From positions 1-37,616 of the forward strand of contig CALWPG010000009.1 in NCBI GenBank assembly GCA_944383375.1: a stretch of 37,616 nt of DNA, written 5' to 3'. The position numbers and the translations under genes were made by a program. The notes below the pieces were generated by a model. It searched no databases and had not been told where the DNA came from. It worked only from the letters and a program-made list of their open reading frames with translations. Positions 1 to 8,224 of this stretch are shown one piece after another (position 1 is the stretch's first letter; every line of letters starts with the position of its first letter). The stretch comes from an uncultured Clostridia bacterium (lineage in GTDB: Bacteria > Bacillota > Clostridia > Christensenellales > UBA1242).

Positions 1-2118
1 ATTCAGGGTAAAACAGAAACATCAACCACCACAGAGTACATAATAATAGCCATGGCACTGGACAATGCTGTGCAGTCAGTAAATCAATCCTTTAATTTTA
101 ATATAACCATTGGCATGGGTGAGTTTGTCGCTGAAGAGATAACAGATATGCTTTTCACTTTTGATGAACAAAACAAAACTGCATCACTATTATCTTATAC
201 GGGCACGGACACTATTGTAGACATACCAGAAAGTGTGGGGACAATCTTGTCCGACACCAAAACAATGCACTTTGCAGATGTTAATGAAATCATGGCGCTG
301 ATGTCAAGCGAAAGCGAATTTGAGATGTTTCACCTTTTTAGGTTTGTAAACATAACATCTTCACTAGGAAATGCTGAAAATCAACTTCTATTTTCGTGGG
401 CAAGTGCAAATTCAGCCGCAACAGATATAGATGTGGAATTCCCATCGCAATGTGAAATAAGCTATGACTTTTATGTTCAAAATATGTTACCGCTTGGAAA
501 TATGGGAGGATATGTTCTTTTGGCGCCAGTTTATGAATTGGTGTTTGGTTTTGTAAATTCTTTAACCTTAGAAGTTGATGGGGAAATAGTAGAGCCTAAT
601 CCCTCAGCTATAATGGATGCGATGAGTGGCAATATTTCTGAGGGATATTTCAATAAATTAATTAGTATTGGAAGTGCTACCACGCAAGAAGAATTAAGTC
701 AGTACCAGTCTTACTTCCCAATAAAGTTCACCAATATTTCTTATCTAACCGTTATTGAAGGTAACGATAATGATTATACACTAACTAGTATAGGATCTGT
801 TGACAATTCATTAACTTCTTCTACATTTACATTGTTCCCTCCAACAGTTGAACAAATAAATTTTCCAAGTGATTTGACATATGTTAGCTATGCTATTTCG
901 GACACACAATGGTATAATACATTAACCACAAGTAAAAACTTTGATGGTACTGTGACAGCAAAAGATGGGCAGACAAAGTATTATGTTAAGGCGCCAGACA
1001 CAAACTTAACTTCAGTTGATATAACGGACGTAAAGTTTATATTTTCTGGAGCCTTTGAAGGCTGCAGTTCGCTGACTTCAATAACCATTCCAGAAAGTCA
1101 AAAAATTATTGGAGAACATACATTCCGAGGTTGTTCAGCACTAACAGAAATTGTTATACCAGAAGGTGTGACAACTATAGGAGAAGATGCTTTGGGCATG
1201 TGTGATGCAATAACTACACTAGATATTCCAACCACACTGAAACGGTTTATAGGGGGTACGAGCTATTTTAGTTACGAAGGACTAAGGGTGAACATAAAAG
1301 ATCTTGATGCCTGGGCCGAAATAGATTTTATAACTTTAAACGATAATAAACGTGATTTTCACACTCCAAATCCTTTATCTCATGGTGCTTTGCTGTATGA
1401 AAATGATGTATTAGTTGAAGGTGACATTGTTTTGGAGGGGGTGACAAAAATTGGTGCATCTGCTTTTGATGGATATGACCTTATAACTTCAATTACGCTT
1501 CCAGAAGGGGTGACGAGTATTGGGAAATATGCATTTTGGGATTCTGGTATAACATCTATAAATATTCCTAGTACTGTGAAAAATATTGGCGAAATGGCAT
1601 TTAGAAATGCAAACTTGCAAACAGTTGATGTTGATGAAAATAATTTATATTATTCTGATGATGAAAGTGGGGTTTTGTTCAACAAAGATAAAACAGAATT
1701 GATATATTATCCAAGTGAAAATGTATCAACTTCTTATGCTATCCCTACTAGTGTGGAAACGATTTCTGGCGATGCATTTAATGGATGTAAATATTTAACC
1801 ACAATAGTTTTGTCAGAGAACATAATCAATTTCAAGCAAGATTATGAGAATTCAAGCTTGCCTATGTATTCTAAATCATTTTCAAACTGCAATAGTTTGA
1901 GTTCGATTATTGTGGAGGGACAAGCCTTGGCAAATATATTAAGCTCAGGAATAGATATTGGAGGGTTGTATGAGAATATTACCCAAGGAGAGGTGATTTA
2001 CATTAAGACGGGATTAAGTGTTACAGGTGGATACTTGAATTCGACAAATTTCAACATAATTGAAAGTGTAACAGTTTCAGGCAAAGATGGAACATACACA
2101 CAGTACACAAGAAAATAA
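1..2118 (+). CDS. BspA-type leucine-rich-repeat surface protein, 5' truncated by window edge
   Basis: The reading frame is open from base 1 with no stop before the ATG at 52, so the true N-terminus lies outside the window. The second half (from about base 1030) carries BspA/LRR_5-type repeats with the signatures 'AFEGCSSLTSITIPE', 'TFRGCSALTEIVIPEG' and 'AFNGCKYLTTIVLSE', about 23 residues apart. Proteins of this family are exported, repeat-rich surface proteins of gut and oral bacteria, often involved in binding host or matrix ligands. The first half has no recognisable domain. No LPXTG motif or C-terminal membrane helix is visible, so any anchoring domain must be upstream or absent. The family assignment is strong; the ligand is unknown. 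Confidence 0.85.
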   Translation: MQGKTETSTTTEYIIIAMALDNAVQSVNQSFNFNITIGMGEFVAEEITDMLFTFDEQNKTASLLSYTGTDTIVDIPESVGTILSDTKTMHFADVNEIMALMSSESEFEMFHLFRFVNITSSLGNAENQLLFSWASANSAATDIDVEFPSQCEISYDFYVQNMLPLGNMGGYVLLAPVYELVFGFVNSLTLEVDGEIVEPNPSAIMDAMSGNISEGYFNKLISIGSATTQEELSQYQSYFPIKFTNISYLTVIEGNDNDYTLTSIGSVDNSLTSSTFTLFPPTVEQINFPSDLTYVSYAISDTQWYNTLTTSKNFDGTVTAKDGQTKYYVKAPDTNLTSVDITDVKFIFSGAFEGCSSLTSITIPESQKIIGEHTFRGCSALTEIVIPEGVTTIGEDALGMCDAITTLDIPTTLKRFIGGTSYFSYEGLRVNIKDLDAWAEIDFITLNDNKRDFHTPNPLSHGALLYENDVLVEGDIVLEGVTKIGASAFDGYDLITSITLPEGVTSIGKYAFWDSGITSINIPSTVKNIGEMAFRNANLQTVDVDENNLYYSDDESGVLFNKDKTELIYYPSENVSTSYAIPTSVETISGDAFNGCKYLTTIVLSENIINFKQDYENSSLPMYSKSFSNCNSLSSIIVEGQALANILSSGIDIGGLYENITQGEVIYIKTGLSVTGGYLNSTNFNIIESVTVSGKDGTYTQYTRK

Positions 2119-2126
2119 AAATATAC

Positions 2127-2159
2127 AAAAAACACATAGGATTTCTGATGTGTTTTTTT
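2127..2159 (+). terminator. Rho-independent terminator of the LRR gene
   Basis: Nine bases downstream of the stop codon, AAAACACAT pairs with ATGTGTTTT around a 10-nt loop, followed by a run of T. Confidence 0.8.
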
Positions 2160-2220
2160 GAGCTTTCTCAGTGCTACTCTCAAAATGACGCTAGAATGGT
2201 GGATTGTTGCTAATTTTTTT

Positions 2221-2249
2221 TTGCATTTTATTGTGATGTATGTTATTAT
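2221..2249 (+). promoter_or_regulatory. Sigma-70-type promoter, possibly giving a leaderless mRNA
   Basis: TTGCAT at 2221-2226 and TATTAT at 2244-2249 are 17 nt apart. The ATG at 2259 lies only 9 nt past the -10 box and no Shine-Dalgarno sequence precedes it. The transcript is therefore predicted to start at or just before the start codon. Confidence 0.5.
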
Positions 2250-2258
2250 ATTATATAT

Positions 2259-2762
2259 ATGAAAAAGTTAAAACAATCTCACACAAAGACATTAATATTT
2301 GCGCTTTTGCTGTCCATAGGTTTTGTGCTTGGCATTTTGGGCATCATATTTGGTGCCGTAAATGGCATGACATGGCTTTTGGTTATTGGCATTATTGCCA
2401 CCGTTATGGGTTTTTATGGTGCTCCTTTGGTTTGGATAAGATATGGTGAACAGTCTTCCTATTTGGCTGTTTTGGAATGTATTGAAATTGACAATATTTT
2501 TGTGTTGGATGACATTGCCAACAACTTAGGCAAAAAGCCTAGGGAAATACTGGGTAGAGTCAATTATTTAATTTCAAAGCGATATTTGACGGGCTATCTT
2601 CTTGTTGACCAAAAGTACTTAAAACCAATTGAAGAAAACAAAGAGGTGGTTGTGACACACAAATGTCCATATTGTGGGGCAACACTTAGTGTGGGTGAAA
2701 ATATCTCATCTTGCGAATATTGTGGTGCAAAATTAAAGATTCATTCAAAGAAAAAGGCTTGA
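2259..2762 (+). CDS. Small membrane protein with C-terminal zinc ribbon
   Basis: This 167-residue protein has two hydrophobic helices near the N-terminus (about residues 12-34 and 38-60). A soluble middle part follows whose pattern ('VLDDIANNLGKKPREILGRVNYLISKRYL', residues not contiguous with a known motif) resembles a winged helix. It ends in a four-cysteine zinc ribbon (C136, C139, C152, C155; two CPYCG/CEYCG knuckles). I do not recognise a named family. A membrane-tethered zinc-ribbon protein with a possible nucleic-acid-binding fold is the most that can be said. It has its own promoter and ends in a terminator shared with the convergent divIC operon. Confidence 0.7.
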   Translation: MKKLKQSHTKTLIFALLLSIGFVLGILGIIFGAVNGMTWLLVIGIIATVMGFYGAPLVWIRYGEQSSYLAVLECIEIDNIFVLDDIANNLGKKPREILGRVNYLISKRYLTGYLLVDQKYLKPIEENKEVVVTHKCPYCGATLSVGENISSCEYCGAKLKIHSKKKA

Positions 2763-2778
2763 GGAATTTCAAGCCTTT
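2753..2778. terminator. Bidirectional terminator between convergent genes
   Basis: AAAGGCTTGA (2753-2762) pairs perfectly with TCAAGCCTTT (2769-2778) around a 6-nt loop. The T-rich tail is better on the minus strand, so it mainly serves the divIC operon. The stem includes the stop codons of both flanking genes. Confidence 0.75.
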
Positions 2779-3079
2779 AATTTATTATTTTGTCATCTTC
2801 GCCACCATAGCCGTGCATTTTGTAATATTCCTCCAGATAGTTGTTGTTTATCATGCAATCATCAACATCATGTTCATCTGTGCGAGTGCACATGTAGTCA
2901 TGTATTTGTTTGTAATAATTATATTCTTGTTCAAGTTGAGAATTATTGTCTTTAAGCCCATCTAGTTCATTATTTTTTGCATTTAAGACAAAAGTTTGGA
3001 TTATGCCGATCAGCAAAAAACAGCAAACAACTATGCTCATGATAATTAATGTGGTTTTGAATTTTTTGCTTTCTTGCAT
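2777..3079 (-). CDS. divIC: Septum formation initiator, DivIC/FtsB family
   Basis: This small bitopic membrane protein of the divisome partners with FtsL and FtsQ/DivIB in septal peptidoglycan synthesis. From the start at 3079 it is 100 residues: a short cytoplasmic N-terminus, one membrane helix ('TLIIMSIVVCCFLLIGIIQTF'-like segment, roughly residues 12-32), then a heptad-patterned coiled coil and an acidic tail. The start at 3079 is preferred to the longer frame from 3127 because AAAGG lies 11 nt upstream of it. It overlaps the end of yabQ by 34 bp and is the last gene of yabP-yabQ-divIC, an arrangement conserved in spore formers. Sequence identity in this family is low, so context carries much of the call. 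Confidence 0.8.
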   Translation of the reverse strand: MQESKKFKTTLIIMSIVVCCFLLIGIIQTFVLNAKNNELDGLKDNNSQLEQEYNYYKQIHDYMCTRTDEHDVDDCMINNNYLEEYYKMHGYGGEDDKIIN

Positions 3080-3423
3080 ATCTTTTGTAACCTTTGTGTG
3101 ACTTTCTTGAAAATATGATAGCACCAATTTCTGGTTTTGGCAATAATTTTTCCCAAAGTGAGTTGTTCCAATATCAAAAATATCATAAAGAACAAGATAA
3201 CATACAATCTAAATTGGCCAAAGAGAAGAGCTTGATTGATTAAAAATAGGACCATAAAACTAAGTATTACAGCAACAAATTCCAATATATTTTTGACAAC
3301 CTTGTTGTTATTGCATAAAAAAGTAATCATATATGCGATGTCAAAAAACAGGCCACAGCCAAAGCCACATAAAATTATCCATAAAATTATATAAGATTGT
3401 GAAAGTGTTTCAAAAAGTATCAT
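3046..3423 (-). CDS. yabQ: Sporulation membrane protein YabQ
   Basis: YabQ is a membrane protein required for spore cortex formation in Bacillus. The 125-residue product has several hydrophobic segments in its first 90 residues ('YIILWIILCGFGCGLFFD', 'ILEFVAVILSFMVLFL', 'LYVILFFMIFLILEQL') and a lysine-rich tail, which matches the family. Its ATG overlaps the yabP stop codon by 4 bp (ATGA), which implies translational coupling. The flanking yabP and divIC genes support the assignment. Confidence 0.85.
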   Translation of the reverse strand: MILFETLSQSYIILWIILCGFGCGLFFDIAYMITFLCNNNKVVKNILEFVAVILSFMVLFLINQALLFGQFRLYVILFFMIFLILEQLTLGKIIAKTRNWCYHIFKKVTQRLQKICKKAKNSKPH

Positions 3424-3677
3424 TTGAAAATTCTTTTAAGAAGACTTTGTTTTTCTTTTTTGTTGCTCCATTTTATACTATCTATTACACCACTTAAAAC
3501 CAAATCTCCATTTTCCTCATCCAATTTTATGGTTTGAAGTTCTTTTCCAATTATTTTTATTTCGCAATCAAGAGCCATCAAGTTGACTTCGTTTGGTGAA
3601 AACGAAATCACCTTTTCAACACCTGTGATACTCAAATCATTTCTGTTTACAAGTCTTAAAATATTCTCTTTCAACAT
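3420..3677 (-). CDS. yabP: Sporulation protein YabP
   Basis: YabP/YqfC-family spore protein, 85 residues, a normal length for the family. In Bacillus it is made in the mother cell under sigma E and is needed for cortex assembly. The family pattern is visible: 'N-R..L.ITGVEKVISF', a central 'L.GKELQTIKLDEENGDLVLSGVID' with a beta-rich YabP fold, then 'SIKW'. AGGAG lies 6-7 nt before the start. It is the first gene of the yabP-yabQ-divIC operon. I could not place a convincing sigma E promoter in the short upstream gap. Confidence 0.9.
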   Translation of the reverse strand: MLKENILRLVNRNDLSITGVEKVISFSPNEVNLMALDCEIKIIGKELQTIKLDEENGDLVLSGVIDSIKWSNKKEKQSLLKRIFK

Positions 3678-3706
3678 ATTATACTCCTAGTATAATATAT
3701 TATTGA

Positions 3707-3731
3707 CAAAAAAAAATATGCCCATGTGGGC
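3707..3731 (-). terminator. Terminator on the minus strand after mscL
   Basis: GCCCA-tg-TGGGC (3720-3731) is followed, reading the minus strand, by ATA and nine T. It separates mscL from the yabP operon. Confidence 0.7.
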
Positions 3732-3744
3732 AAAAACTGCTGTT

Positions 3745-3835
3745 TGTCATTCCGAAGTGCGTAGCATTGGGATGATGCGTGGTTGAGATTTCTCACTTCG
3801 TTCGAAATGACAGAATTGGGAGATCGAAATGACAC
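3745..3835. repeat. REP-like palindromic element
   Basis: The intergenic stretch begins TGTCATTCCGAAGTG and, after about 35 bp, returns as CACTTCGttcgAAATGACA (ending 3812), an imperfect long inverted repeat. A third half-site, gatCGAAATGACA, follows at 3822-3834. It pairs with the TGTCATTT that overlaps the mscL stop codon. The TGTCATTtCGA...TCGAAATGACA pattern with an internal GAGATTTCTC is typical of short dispersed palindromes found in intergenic DNA of many gut bacteria. Whether it is multi-copy in this genome cannot be seen here. Confidence 0.65.
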
Positions 3836-3841
3836 CACATG

Positions 3842-4414
3842 TCATTTTTCTTGATTGTTTTGTTTTTCCAAAAGCAATTTTATGTCGGTGAGCAGTTCCT
3901 CGGTGGTTGGTTGGTGCTCAAGTTTTGCTTTTTCTTCTGCCTCTTGTTTTTTCTGTTCACGAAGTTCAGCTGTTTTTGCAATGACTTCACGGCGATTTTT
4001 CATATTTACGCCCAAGGTTTTGAGTTGCTTTTTCTCCTCTTTGTTTGGCATTTCGCTTATTTGTTTTTGCAAAAATCCTTTGGATTTCATGAATATCCTG
4101 AGTATGCAGAAAAGTACAAAGGCAACGAGCAAGAAGTTTATGATTGCTGTTATGAATGAGCCCCAATCGATGTAAATGCTATTTGCAAGGTCAACTGCTC
4201 CGTTTTCGTCCACAACTCTTTTTAAAAAAGTATAAGCGCTGTCAAGTCCCGTTCCGCCCAGTGACAACAGATAATTGATAAATGGCATGATGATTCCATT
4301 TGTAAGTGCTGTTACAATGGCAGTGAATGCACTTGCAACAATGACACCAATTGCCATATCAACAACGTTCCCACGTGTAATGAATTTTTTGAAATCACTA
4401 AAGAATTTTTTCAT
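3842..4414 (-). CDS. mscL: Large-conductance mechanosensitive channel MscL
   Basis: MscL forms a homopentameric membrane pore that opens under tension and releases solutes during hypo-osmotic shock. The N-terminal amphipathic helix and first membrane helix ('F..F..RGNVVDMAIGVIVASAF') are diagnostic, and the second helix follows at 'FITAIINFLLVAFVLFCIL'. The C-terminal helix 'TTEELLTDIKLLLEKQ' is canonical. At 190 residues it is some 40-50 longer than usual. The excess is a charged Lys/Glu-rich segment (about residues 110-165) between the second membrane helix and the C-terminal bundle. The ribosome binding site is AGAGGT, and a near-consensus promoter lies upstream. Confidence 0.95.
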   Translation of the reverse strand: MKKFFSDFKKFITRGNVVDMAIGVIVASAFTAIVTALTNGIIMPFINYLLSLGGTGLDSAYTFLKRVVDENGAVDLANSIYIDWGSFITAIINFLLVAFVLFCILRIFMKSKGFLQKQISEMPNKEEKKQLKTLGVNMKNRREVIAKTAELREQKKQEAEEKAKLEHQPTTEELLTDIKLLLEKQNNQEK

Positions 4415-4432
4415 AGGTACCTCTTTTTGTTT

Positions 4433-4461
4433 AGTATAAAATGCACTTAAAATTTTGTCAA
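4433..4461 (-). promoter_or_regulatory. mscL promoter
   Basis: On the minus strand, TTGACA (4456-4461) and TATACT (4433-4438) are spaced 17 nt apart, 19 nt before the mscL start codon. It diverges from the promoter at 4482. Confidence 0.75.
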
Positions 4462-4481
4462 TATATTTGAGATGTATTTGT

Positions 4482-4510
4482 TTGACAGCAACATTTTGTT
4501 ATTTTATAAT
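4482..4510 (+). promoter_or_regulatory. Full-consensus sigma-A promoter
   Basis: TTGACA (4482-4487) and TATAAT (4505-4510) match the consensus at every position with 17-nt spacing. They precede the gene at 4545. Confidence 0.8.
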
Positions 4511-4544
4511 AAATTGTATAAAATAAATTGTGTAAAAGGTGCAA

Positions 4545-5642
4545 ATGGAAGAACAAAGACAAACTCTCAAACAGATGCCAGAGCATATTCGTAAGAAGTT
4601 TGAACAAAAAAAACAAGAAAAGCAAATTGACCAACCACCAACTGAGTCAGTTGATATTTTGAAGTCACTTAAACACGATGAACAATCAAAAAGTGATGAC
4701 AAAAAAGAGAAACAAAAGAAAAAGCTAAGCAAAAAAAGTATAATCATAATCTCTGTGGTGGTTGCCTTGTGTGTAGTAGGTTTGACGGTTGGGTTGGTGC
4801 TTGGTCTTTTGCCAAGATACACAAAAATGGACTCTCCACAAGTCAATGTTACTTCACTTAGTGATAGAACAATTGTAAGCGTTGATGCAAATGCAGATGC
4901 AGTTATATATGAGTTTGTTTTGCAAGCTCAGGGTGAACAGCCGCAAAGCATAAGGTCAAATTCACCAAGTTTGACATTGACGCAATATCTTAAAACTCCT
5001 GGAGTTTATCAGATTAGGGCAAGATACATAGGAGAAAACGAGGCACAAAACTCAGATTTATCCGAAGTTTATGTATACCAGTATTATCAAACACTACAAA
5101 CACCAAATGCCACCAAACAAGATGACAAATTGGTTTGGGAAAGAGTTGGCATGGCTGGTGGCTATAGGGTTTACTATGGCACAAATGATGGAGCTTTGAC
5201 TTTCTTTACGGTGGACCAACCATCAAGTGATACTCAAACTGTGGAGTTTAACCTATCACAATTCGACACACTGCCTGCAAAAAATTACTTTGTCTATGTC
5301 CAGGCTGTAGGAATGCAAGATAGTTATTATGTTGATAGTGATCTTAGTACTGTCATTGAGTATGCAAATGTAAAGACTTTAGCCACACCAAGTGATGTGA
5401 CCTACAACAGAAGTGAGAATTTATTAACATTTACATATGATGATGACTTGGTTGCAAATTTAGTTTTTGAATTAAACATAAATGGTGGCTTGTATATTTA
5501 CAAAACAAATGTAAAAGGTAATATTTCCATTGACCTAATGCCTTACATCAATTCACAAAGTGTCAACAATTTGCTTATCAGAGCACTTGGTGATGATGTG
5601 TGTCTTTTGTCTTCAGACTGGGTGAATGTTACAGTTAATTAA
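4545..5642 (+). CDS. Membrane-anchored extracellular protein of unknown function
   Basis: The start at 4545 has AAAAGG 5 nt upstream; a GTG at 4539 in the same frame is less likely. The 365-residue protein has a highly charged cytoplasmic N-terminus (about 60 residues rich in Lys, Gln, Glu), one membrane helix (about residues 65-89), and an extracellular part of roughly 275 residues. The outer part looks like two to three beta-sandwich modules of the fibronectin-III type ('YEFVLQAQG', 'YQIRARYIGEN', 'YRVYYGTNDG', 'YFVYVQAVGM'), but this is inference from strand patterns. No catalytic motif was found. It is monocistronic, with a consensus promoter and its own terminator. Confidence 0.75.
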   Translation: MEEQRQTLKQMPEHIRKKFEQKKQEKQIDQPPTESVDILKSLKHDEQSKSDDKKEKQKKKLSKKSIIIISVVVALCVVGLTVGLVLGLLPRYTKMDSPQVNVTSLSDRTIVSVDANADAVIYEFVLQAQGEQPQSIRSNSPSLTLTQYLKTPGVYQIRARYIGENEAQNSDLSEVYVYQYYQTLQTPNATKQDDKLVWERVGMAGGYRVYYGTNDGALTFFTVDQPSSDTQTVEFNLSQFDTLPAKNYFVYVQAVGMQDSYYVDSDLSTVIEYANVKTLATPSDVTYNRSENLLTFTYDDDLVANLVFELNINGGLYIYKTNVKGNISIDLMPYINSQSVNNLLIRALGDDVCLLSSDWVNVTVN

Positions 5643-5662
5643 AAGAGAATATATTTTTTAAT

Positions 5663-5699
5663 AAAAAACATACTAACAAAAAAGGTAGCATGTTTTTTT
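5663..5699 (+). terminator. Terminator after the 4545 gene, abutting gerA
   Basis: AAAACATaCTA pairs with TAGcATGTTTT (one mismatch) and seven T follow. The last T is directly adjacent to the gerA ATG, so the hairpin also forms the 5' region of gerA. Confidence 0.6.
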
Positions 5700-7115
5700 A
5701 TGAAGATAATAGAAGATATAAAAAAACAACTAAATAATAACCCTGACATTTTGGAGAGAAAACTCAGTGTTTCTGGAAAAGATGTCTATCTTTTGTTTAT
5801 AAAAAGTACAGTGGATAAAACACTTTTTGTGCATTCTGTGATTTCTCCGTTACTTGATTATTCTGGAGAGGTGAGTTTGGATATTTTATCTCAAAGTGTC
5901 ATAAAAGCCGTGGAAATTGAAAAAATTGAGAAAAGCCAATTTACAAAAAGTTTGCTTCGAAACAAGGTACTATTATTTATCGACGGCGACCAACAAGCCT
6001 TGGCGATAGACATGGAGCTTTTGCCTACACGTCAGCCATCAGAACCTCCAACTTCGCCAACTATTCAAGGTCCAAGGGAAGGTTTTACAGAGAGCATAAA
6101 AACAACCATAGCCCTAATGCGAAAGCAACTGCCATCAAAACATCTCGTCATAAAAAGTTTTTTTGTTGGAGAACTTTCACATACACAAGTTTCCATGTTT
6201 TACATGGACAATTTGGCTGATAAAAAACTTGTTAAAAAAATAGAGAAAAAAATAAAAAAAATAAATACTGATGCAGTTTTGGATCCCCATTACATTGTTG
6301 AATTTATAGTCGGTCATCCAAACTCACTTTTTGAGCAATATGGTTCCTGTGAAAAACCAGATATTGTTACTGCAAAACTCATGGAGGGAAGAGTGGCAAT
6401 CGCAGTCGATGGCTCGCCAATTGTTATTACATTTCCGTTCATGCTGTTTGAGGATATTCAAAATAGCAACGATTATTACACAAATTCACATTATGCCACG
6501 TTTATTCGTTACGTCAGAGCATTTGGTATAATCATGGCAACCGTTGTGCCGGGAGTATATTTAAGTTTAAGGCTTTATCATTATCAGGTGGTTCCACTAA
6601 AGTATATATTGACCATAAGTGCAACCACTCAAAATTTGCCTTTTACTCCATTTTTGGAAATTTTATTTATTTTAGTCTTATTTCAAATGCTTTATGAAGT
6701 GAGTTTAAGGTTGCCAAGGTATTTGGGCATTGCGACAAGTATTGTGGGAGCTTTGGTACTTGGCGATACCGGTGTTCAGGCTGGACTCATTTCACCACCC
6801 GGTATCATAGTGATTGCATTGAGTTTGATAGCTGTCTACACTGTACCAAACCAAGCACCTCAACTCAATATAATAAGGATAGTTTTTGTATTTTTGGGTG
6901 GAACTTTGGGCCTTTTGGGTATAGTTGGTGGTATGATTTATTTTGTCAACTATCTAAATTCCATGAATGAATTTGGCACTCCAAACTTGGCACCCTATGC
7001 GCCAAGAGTAAACTCTGACCTTAAGGATGGATTGCACAAAAAGCCATTGACACAGATGAAACAAAGGCCAAAGTCAATTCATTCCAATGATGATGAAAGG
7101 GGGCTAAACAAATGA
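5700..7115 (+). CDS. gerA: Spore germination receptor subunit A (GerA family)
   Basis: The A subunit of a GerA-type nutrient germinant receptor sits in the spore inner membrane and senses amino acids or sugars. The protein (471 residues) has the typical N-terminal soluble half with 'PTRQPSEPPTSPTIQGPREGF', about residues 105-125, the family signature. A hydrophobic half with four to five helices follows (from about residue 275) and contains 'LPRYLGIATSIVGALVLGDTGVQAG'-type sequence. The start is unusual: no good Shine-Dalgarno sits at normal distance. The AAAGG at 5681-5685 is better placed for an out-of-frame ATG at 5690. The stop overlaps the gerB start by 4 bp. Confidence 0.93.
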   Translation: MKIIEDIKKQLNNNPDILERKLSVSGKDVYLLFIKSTVDKTLFVHSVISPLLDYSGEVSLDILSQSVIKAVEIEKIEKSQFTKSLLRNKVLLFIDGDQQALAIDMELLPTRQPSEPPTSPTIQGPREGFTESIKTTIALMRKQLPSKHLVIKSFFVGELSHTQVSMFYMDNLADKKLVKKIEKKIKKINTDAVLDPHYIVEFIVGHPNSLFEQYGSCEKPDIVTAKLMEGRVAIAVDGSPIVITFPFMLFEDIQNSNDYYTNSHYATFIRYVRAFGIIMATVVPGVYLSLRLYHYQVVPLKYILTISATTQNLPFTPFLEILFILVLFQMLYEVSLRLPRYLGIATSIVGALVLGDTGVQAGLISPPGIIVIALSLIAVYTVPNQAPQLNIIRIVFVFLGGTLGLLGIVGGMIYFVNYLNSMNEFGTPNLAPYAPRVNSDLKDGLHKKPLTQMKQRPKSIHSNDDERGLNK

Positions 7116-8224
7116 CAGATCAGATGAGTGTTAGGCAAACAGCATGTCTTTGTGCCATTTCATTGCTTGCGTTAAAATTGATAACACTGCCTTCATTGCT
7201 TGTACAGATGTCGACATCAAGTGCGATATTGGTCGCCGTGATTATGTTTGTTGCCGACTTGTTTTTGTTATATATTTTTCTAAAAATAAAAGAAAAATAT
7301 CCCAATTTAACACTTTATGAATTAATACAAAAAATATTTGGGAAAATAATTGCAAAAATAGTATATATTATTTTATTTGCACTTTTTATTTTAAAAATAA
7401 TTATGCTAAATAATGAAGCTATATCTTATATGCGAGATATTGTTGATGAAGATTTTCAAATTATTGTTTATTTTATGAGTTTTTTGCCGGTGGTTATTTC
7501 TCTTGCTTATTCTGGCCTAAAAAGCACTGCTAGAACATGTGAATTTGGTTTTGTCTTTATTTTTATTGGTTTAATTTTTTGTTTATTTTTATCAGAAATA
7601 ACCTTTACATTTGGTGAAATGGGGCCAATTTTTAAAGAAGATATTAACAATATTTTAAATTCTTGTTTTAATGTTGGATTTTGGTTTTCTGATTTTTTAT
7701 TTGTTACAATTCTTGCAGATAAAATTAAATATCAAAAAAATATGAAAAAAATAATTTTTTCATTTGTGATTATAACATTGTTGATTGTACTGGCTTTATA
7801 TGTTATTTATATCAGACTGTTTAATGTAACTGCATTTCTACACAAAGATGCAATCGCGGATATAACGCAGTATAACAGAAATATTGGCAATTCAGGGAAT
7901 ATAGATATAATAGCAATCTTGGTGTATATGTTTATCATTTTCTTTCAAGGCGCCATTTATGTTACCACGGCTAAGACCATATATGAAAAAATTGTCGGTT
8001 ATGAAAACAAAGTTCATGCTTTAATCTTTATCACGCTCTGCATACTTTCATTGCAGCTATTCGTATTTTATAATCTTGAGCTCATAATTAGTTTTGTGTT
8101 TAATTATTTAAAATACATGGGAATTTTTGCATGGATAATAATTCCGCTATTTTATATAGGTTTGTTATTATTTGACAAGGAGAAGGAAAATGGCATGGCT
8201 AAAAAAAAGTTTAAGCAAAATTAA
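7112..8224 (+). CDS. gerB: Spore germination receptor subunit B (GerB, APC-type permease)
   Basis: GerB-family subunits resemble amino-acid permeases and are thought to hold the germinant-binding site. This protein has 370 residues with about ten hydrophobic segments along its whole length, as expected. It begins 'MTDQMSVRQTACLCAISLLALK', close to the usual 'IS..Q...L....'. Its ATG overlaps the gerA stop (ATGA) and its 3' end overlaps gerC by 35 bp, so the three subunits are translationally coupled. Confidence 0.92.
   Translation: MTDQMSVRQTACLCAISLLALKLITLPSLLVQMSTSSAILVAVIMFVADLFLLYIFLKIKEKYPNLTLYELIQKIFGKIIAKIVYIILFALFILKIIMLNNEAISYMRDIVDEDFQIIVYFMSFLPVVISLAYSGLKSTARTCEFGFVFIFIGLIFCLFLSEITFTFGEMGPIFKEDINNILNSCFNVGFWFSDFLFVTILADKIKYQKNMKKIIFSFVIITLLIVLALYVIYIRLFNVTAFLHKDAIADITQYNRNIGNSGNIDIIAILVYMFIIFFQGAIYVTTAKTIYEKIVGYENKVHALIFITLCILSLQLFVFYNLELIISFVFNYLKYMGIFAWIIIPLFYIGLLLFDKEKENGMAKKKFKQN

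Noticed and set aside
2711..2965. Plus-strand ORF running over the divIC gene
   Set aside because: It crosses a terminator and overlaps a conserved operon on the other strand.
3839..4175. Plus-strand ORFs of about 106 codons over mscL
   Set aside because: They are antisense shadows of the clearly recognisable mscL gene, with no RBS or family resemblance.
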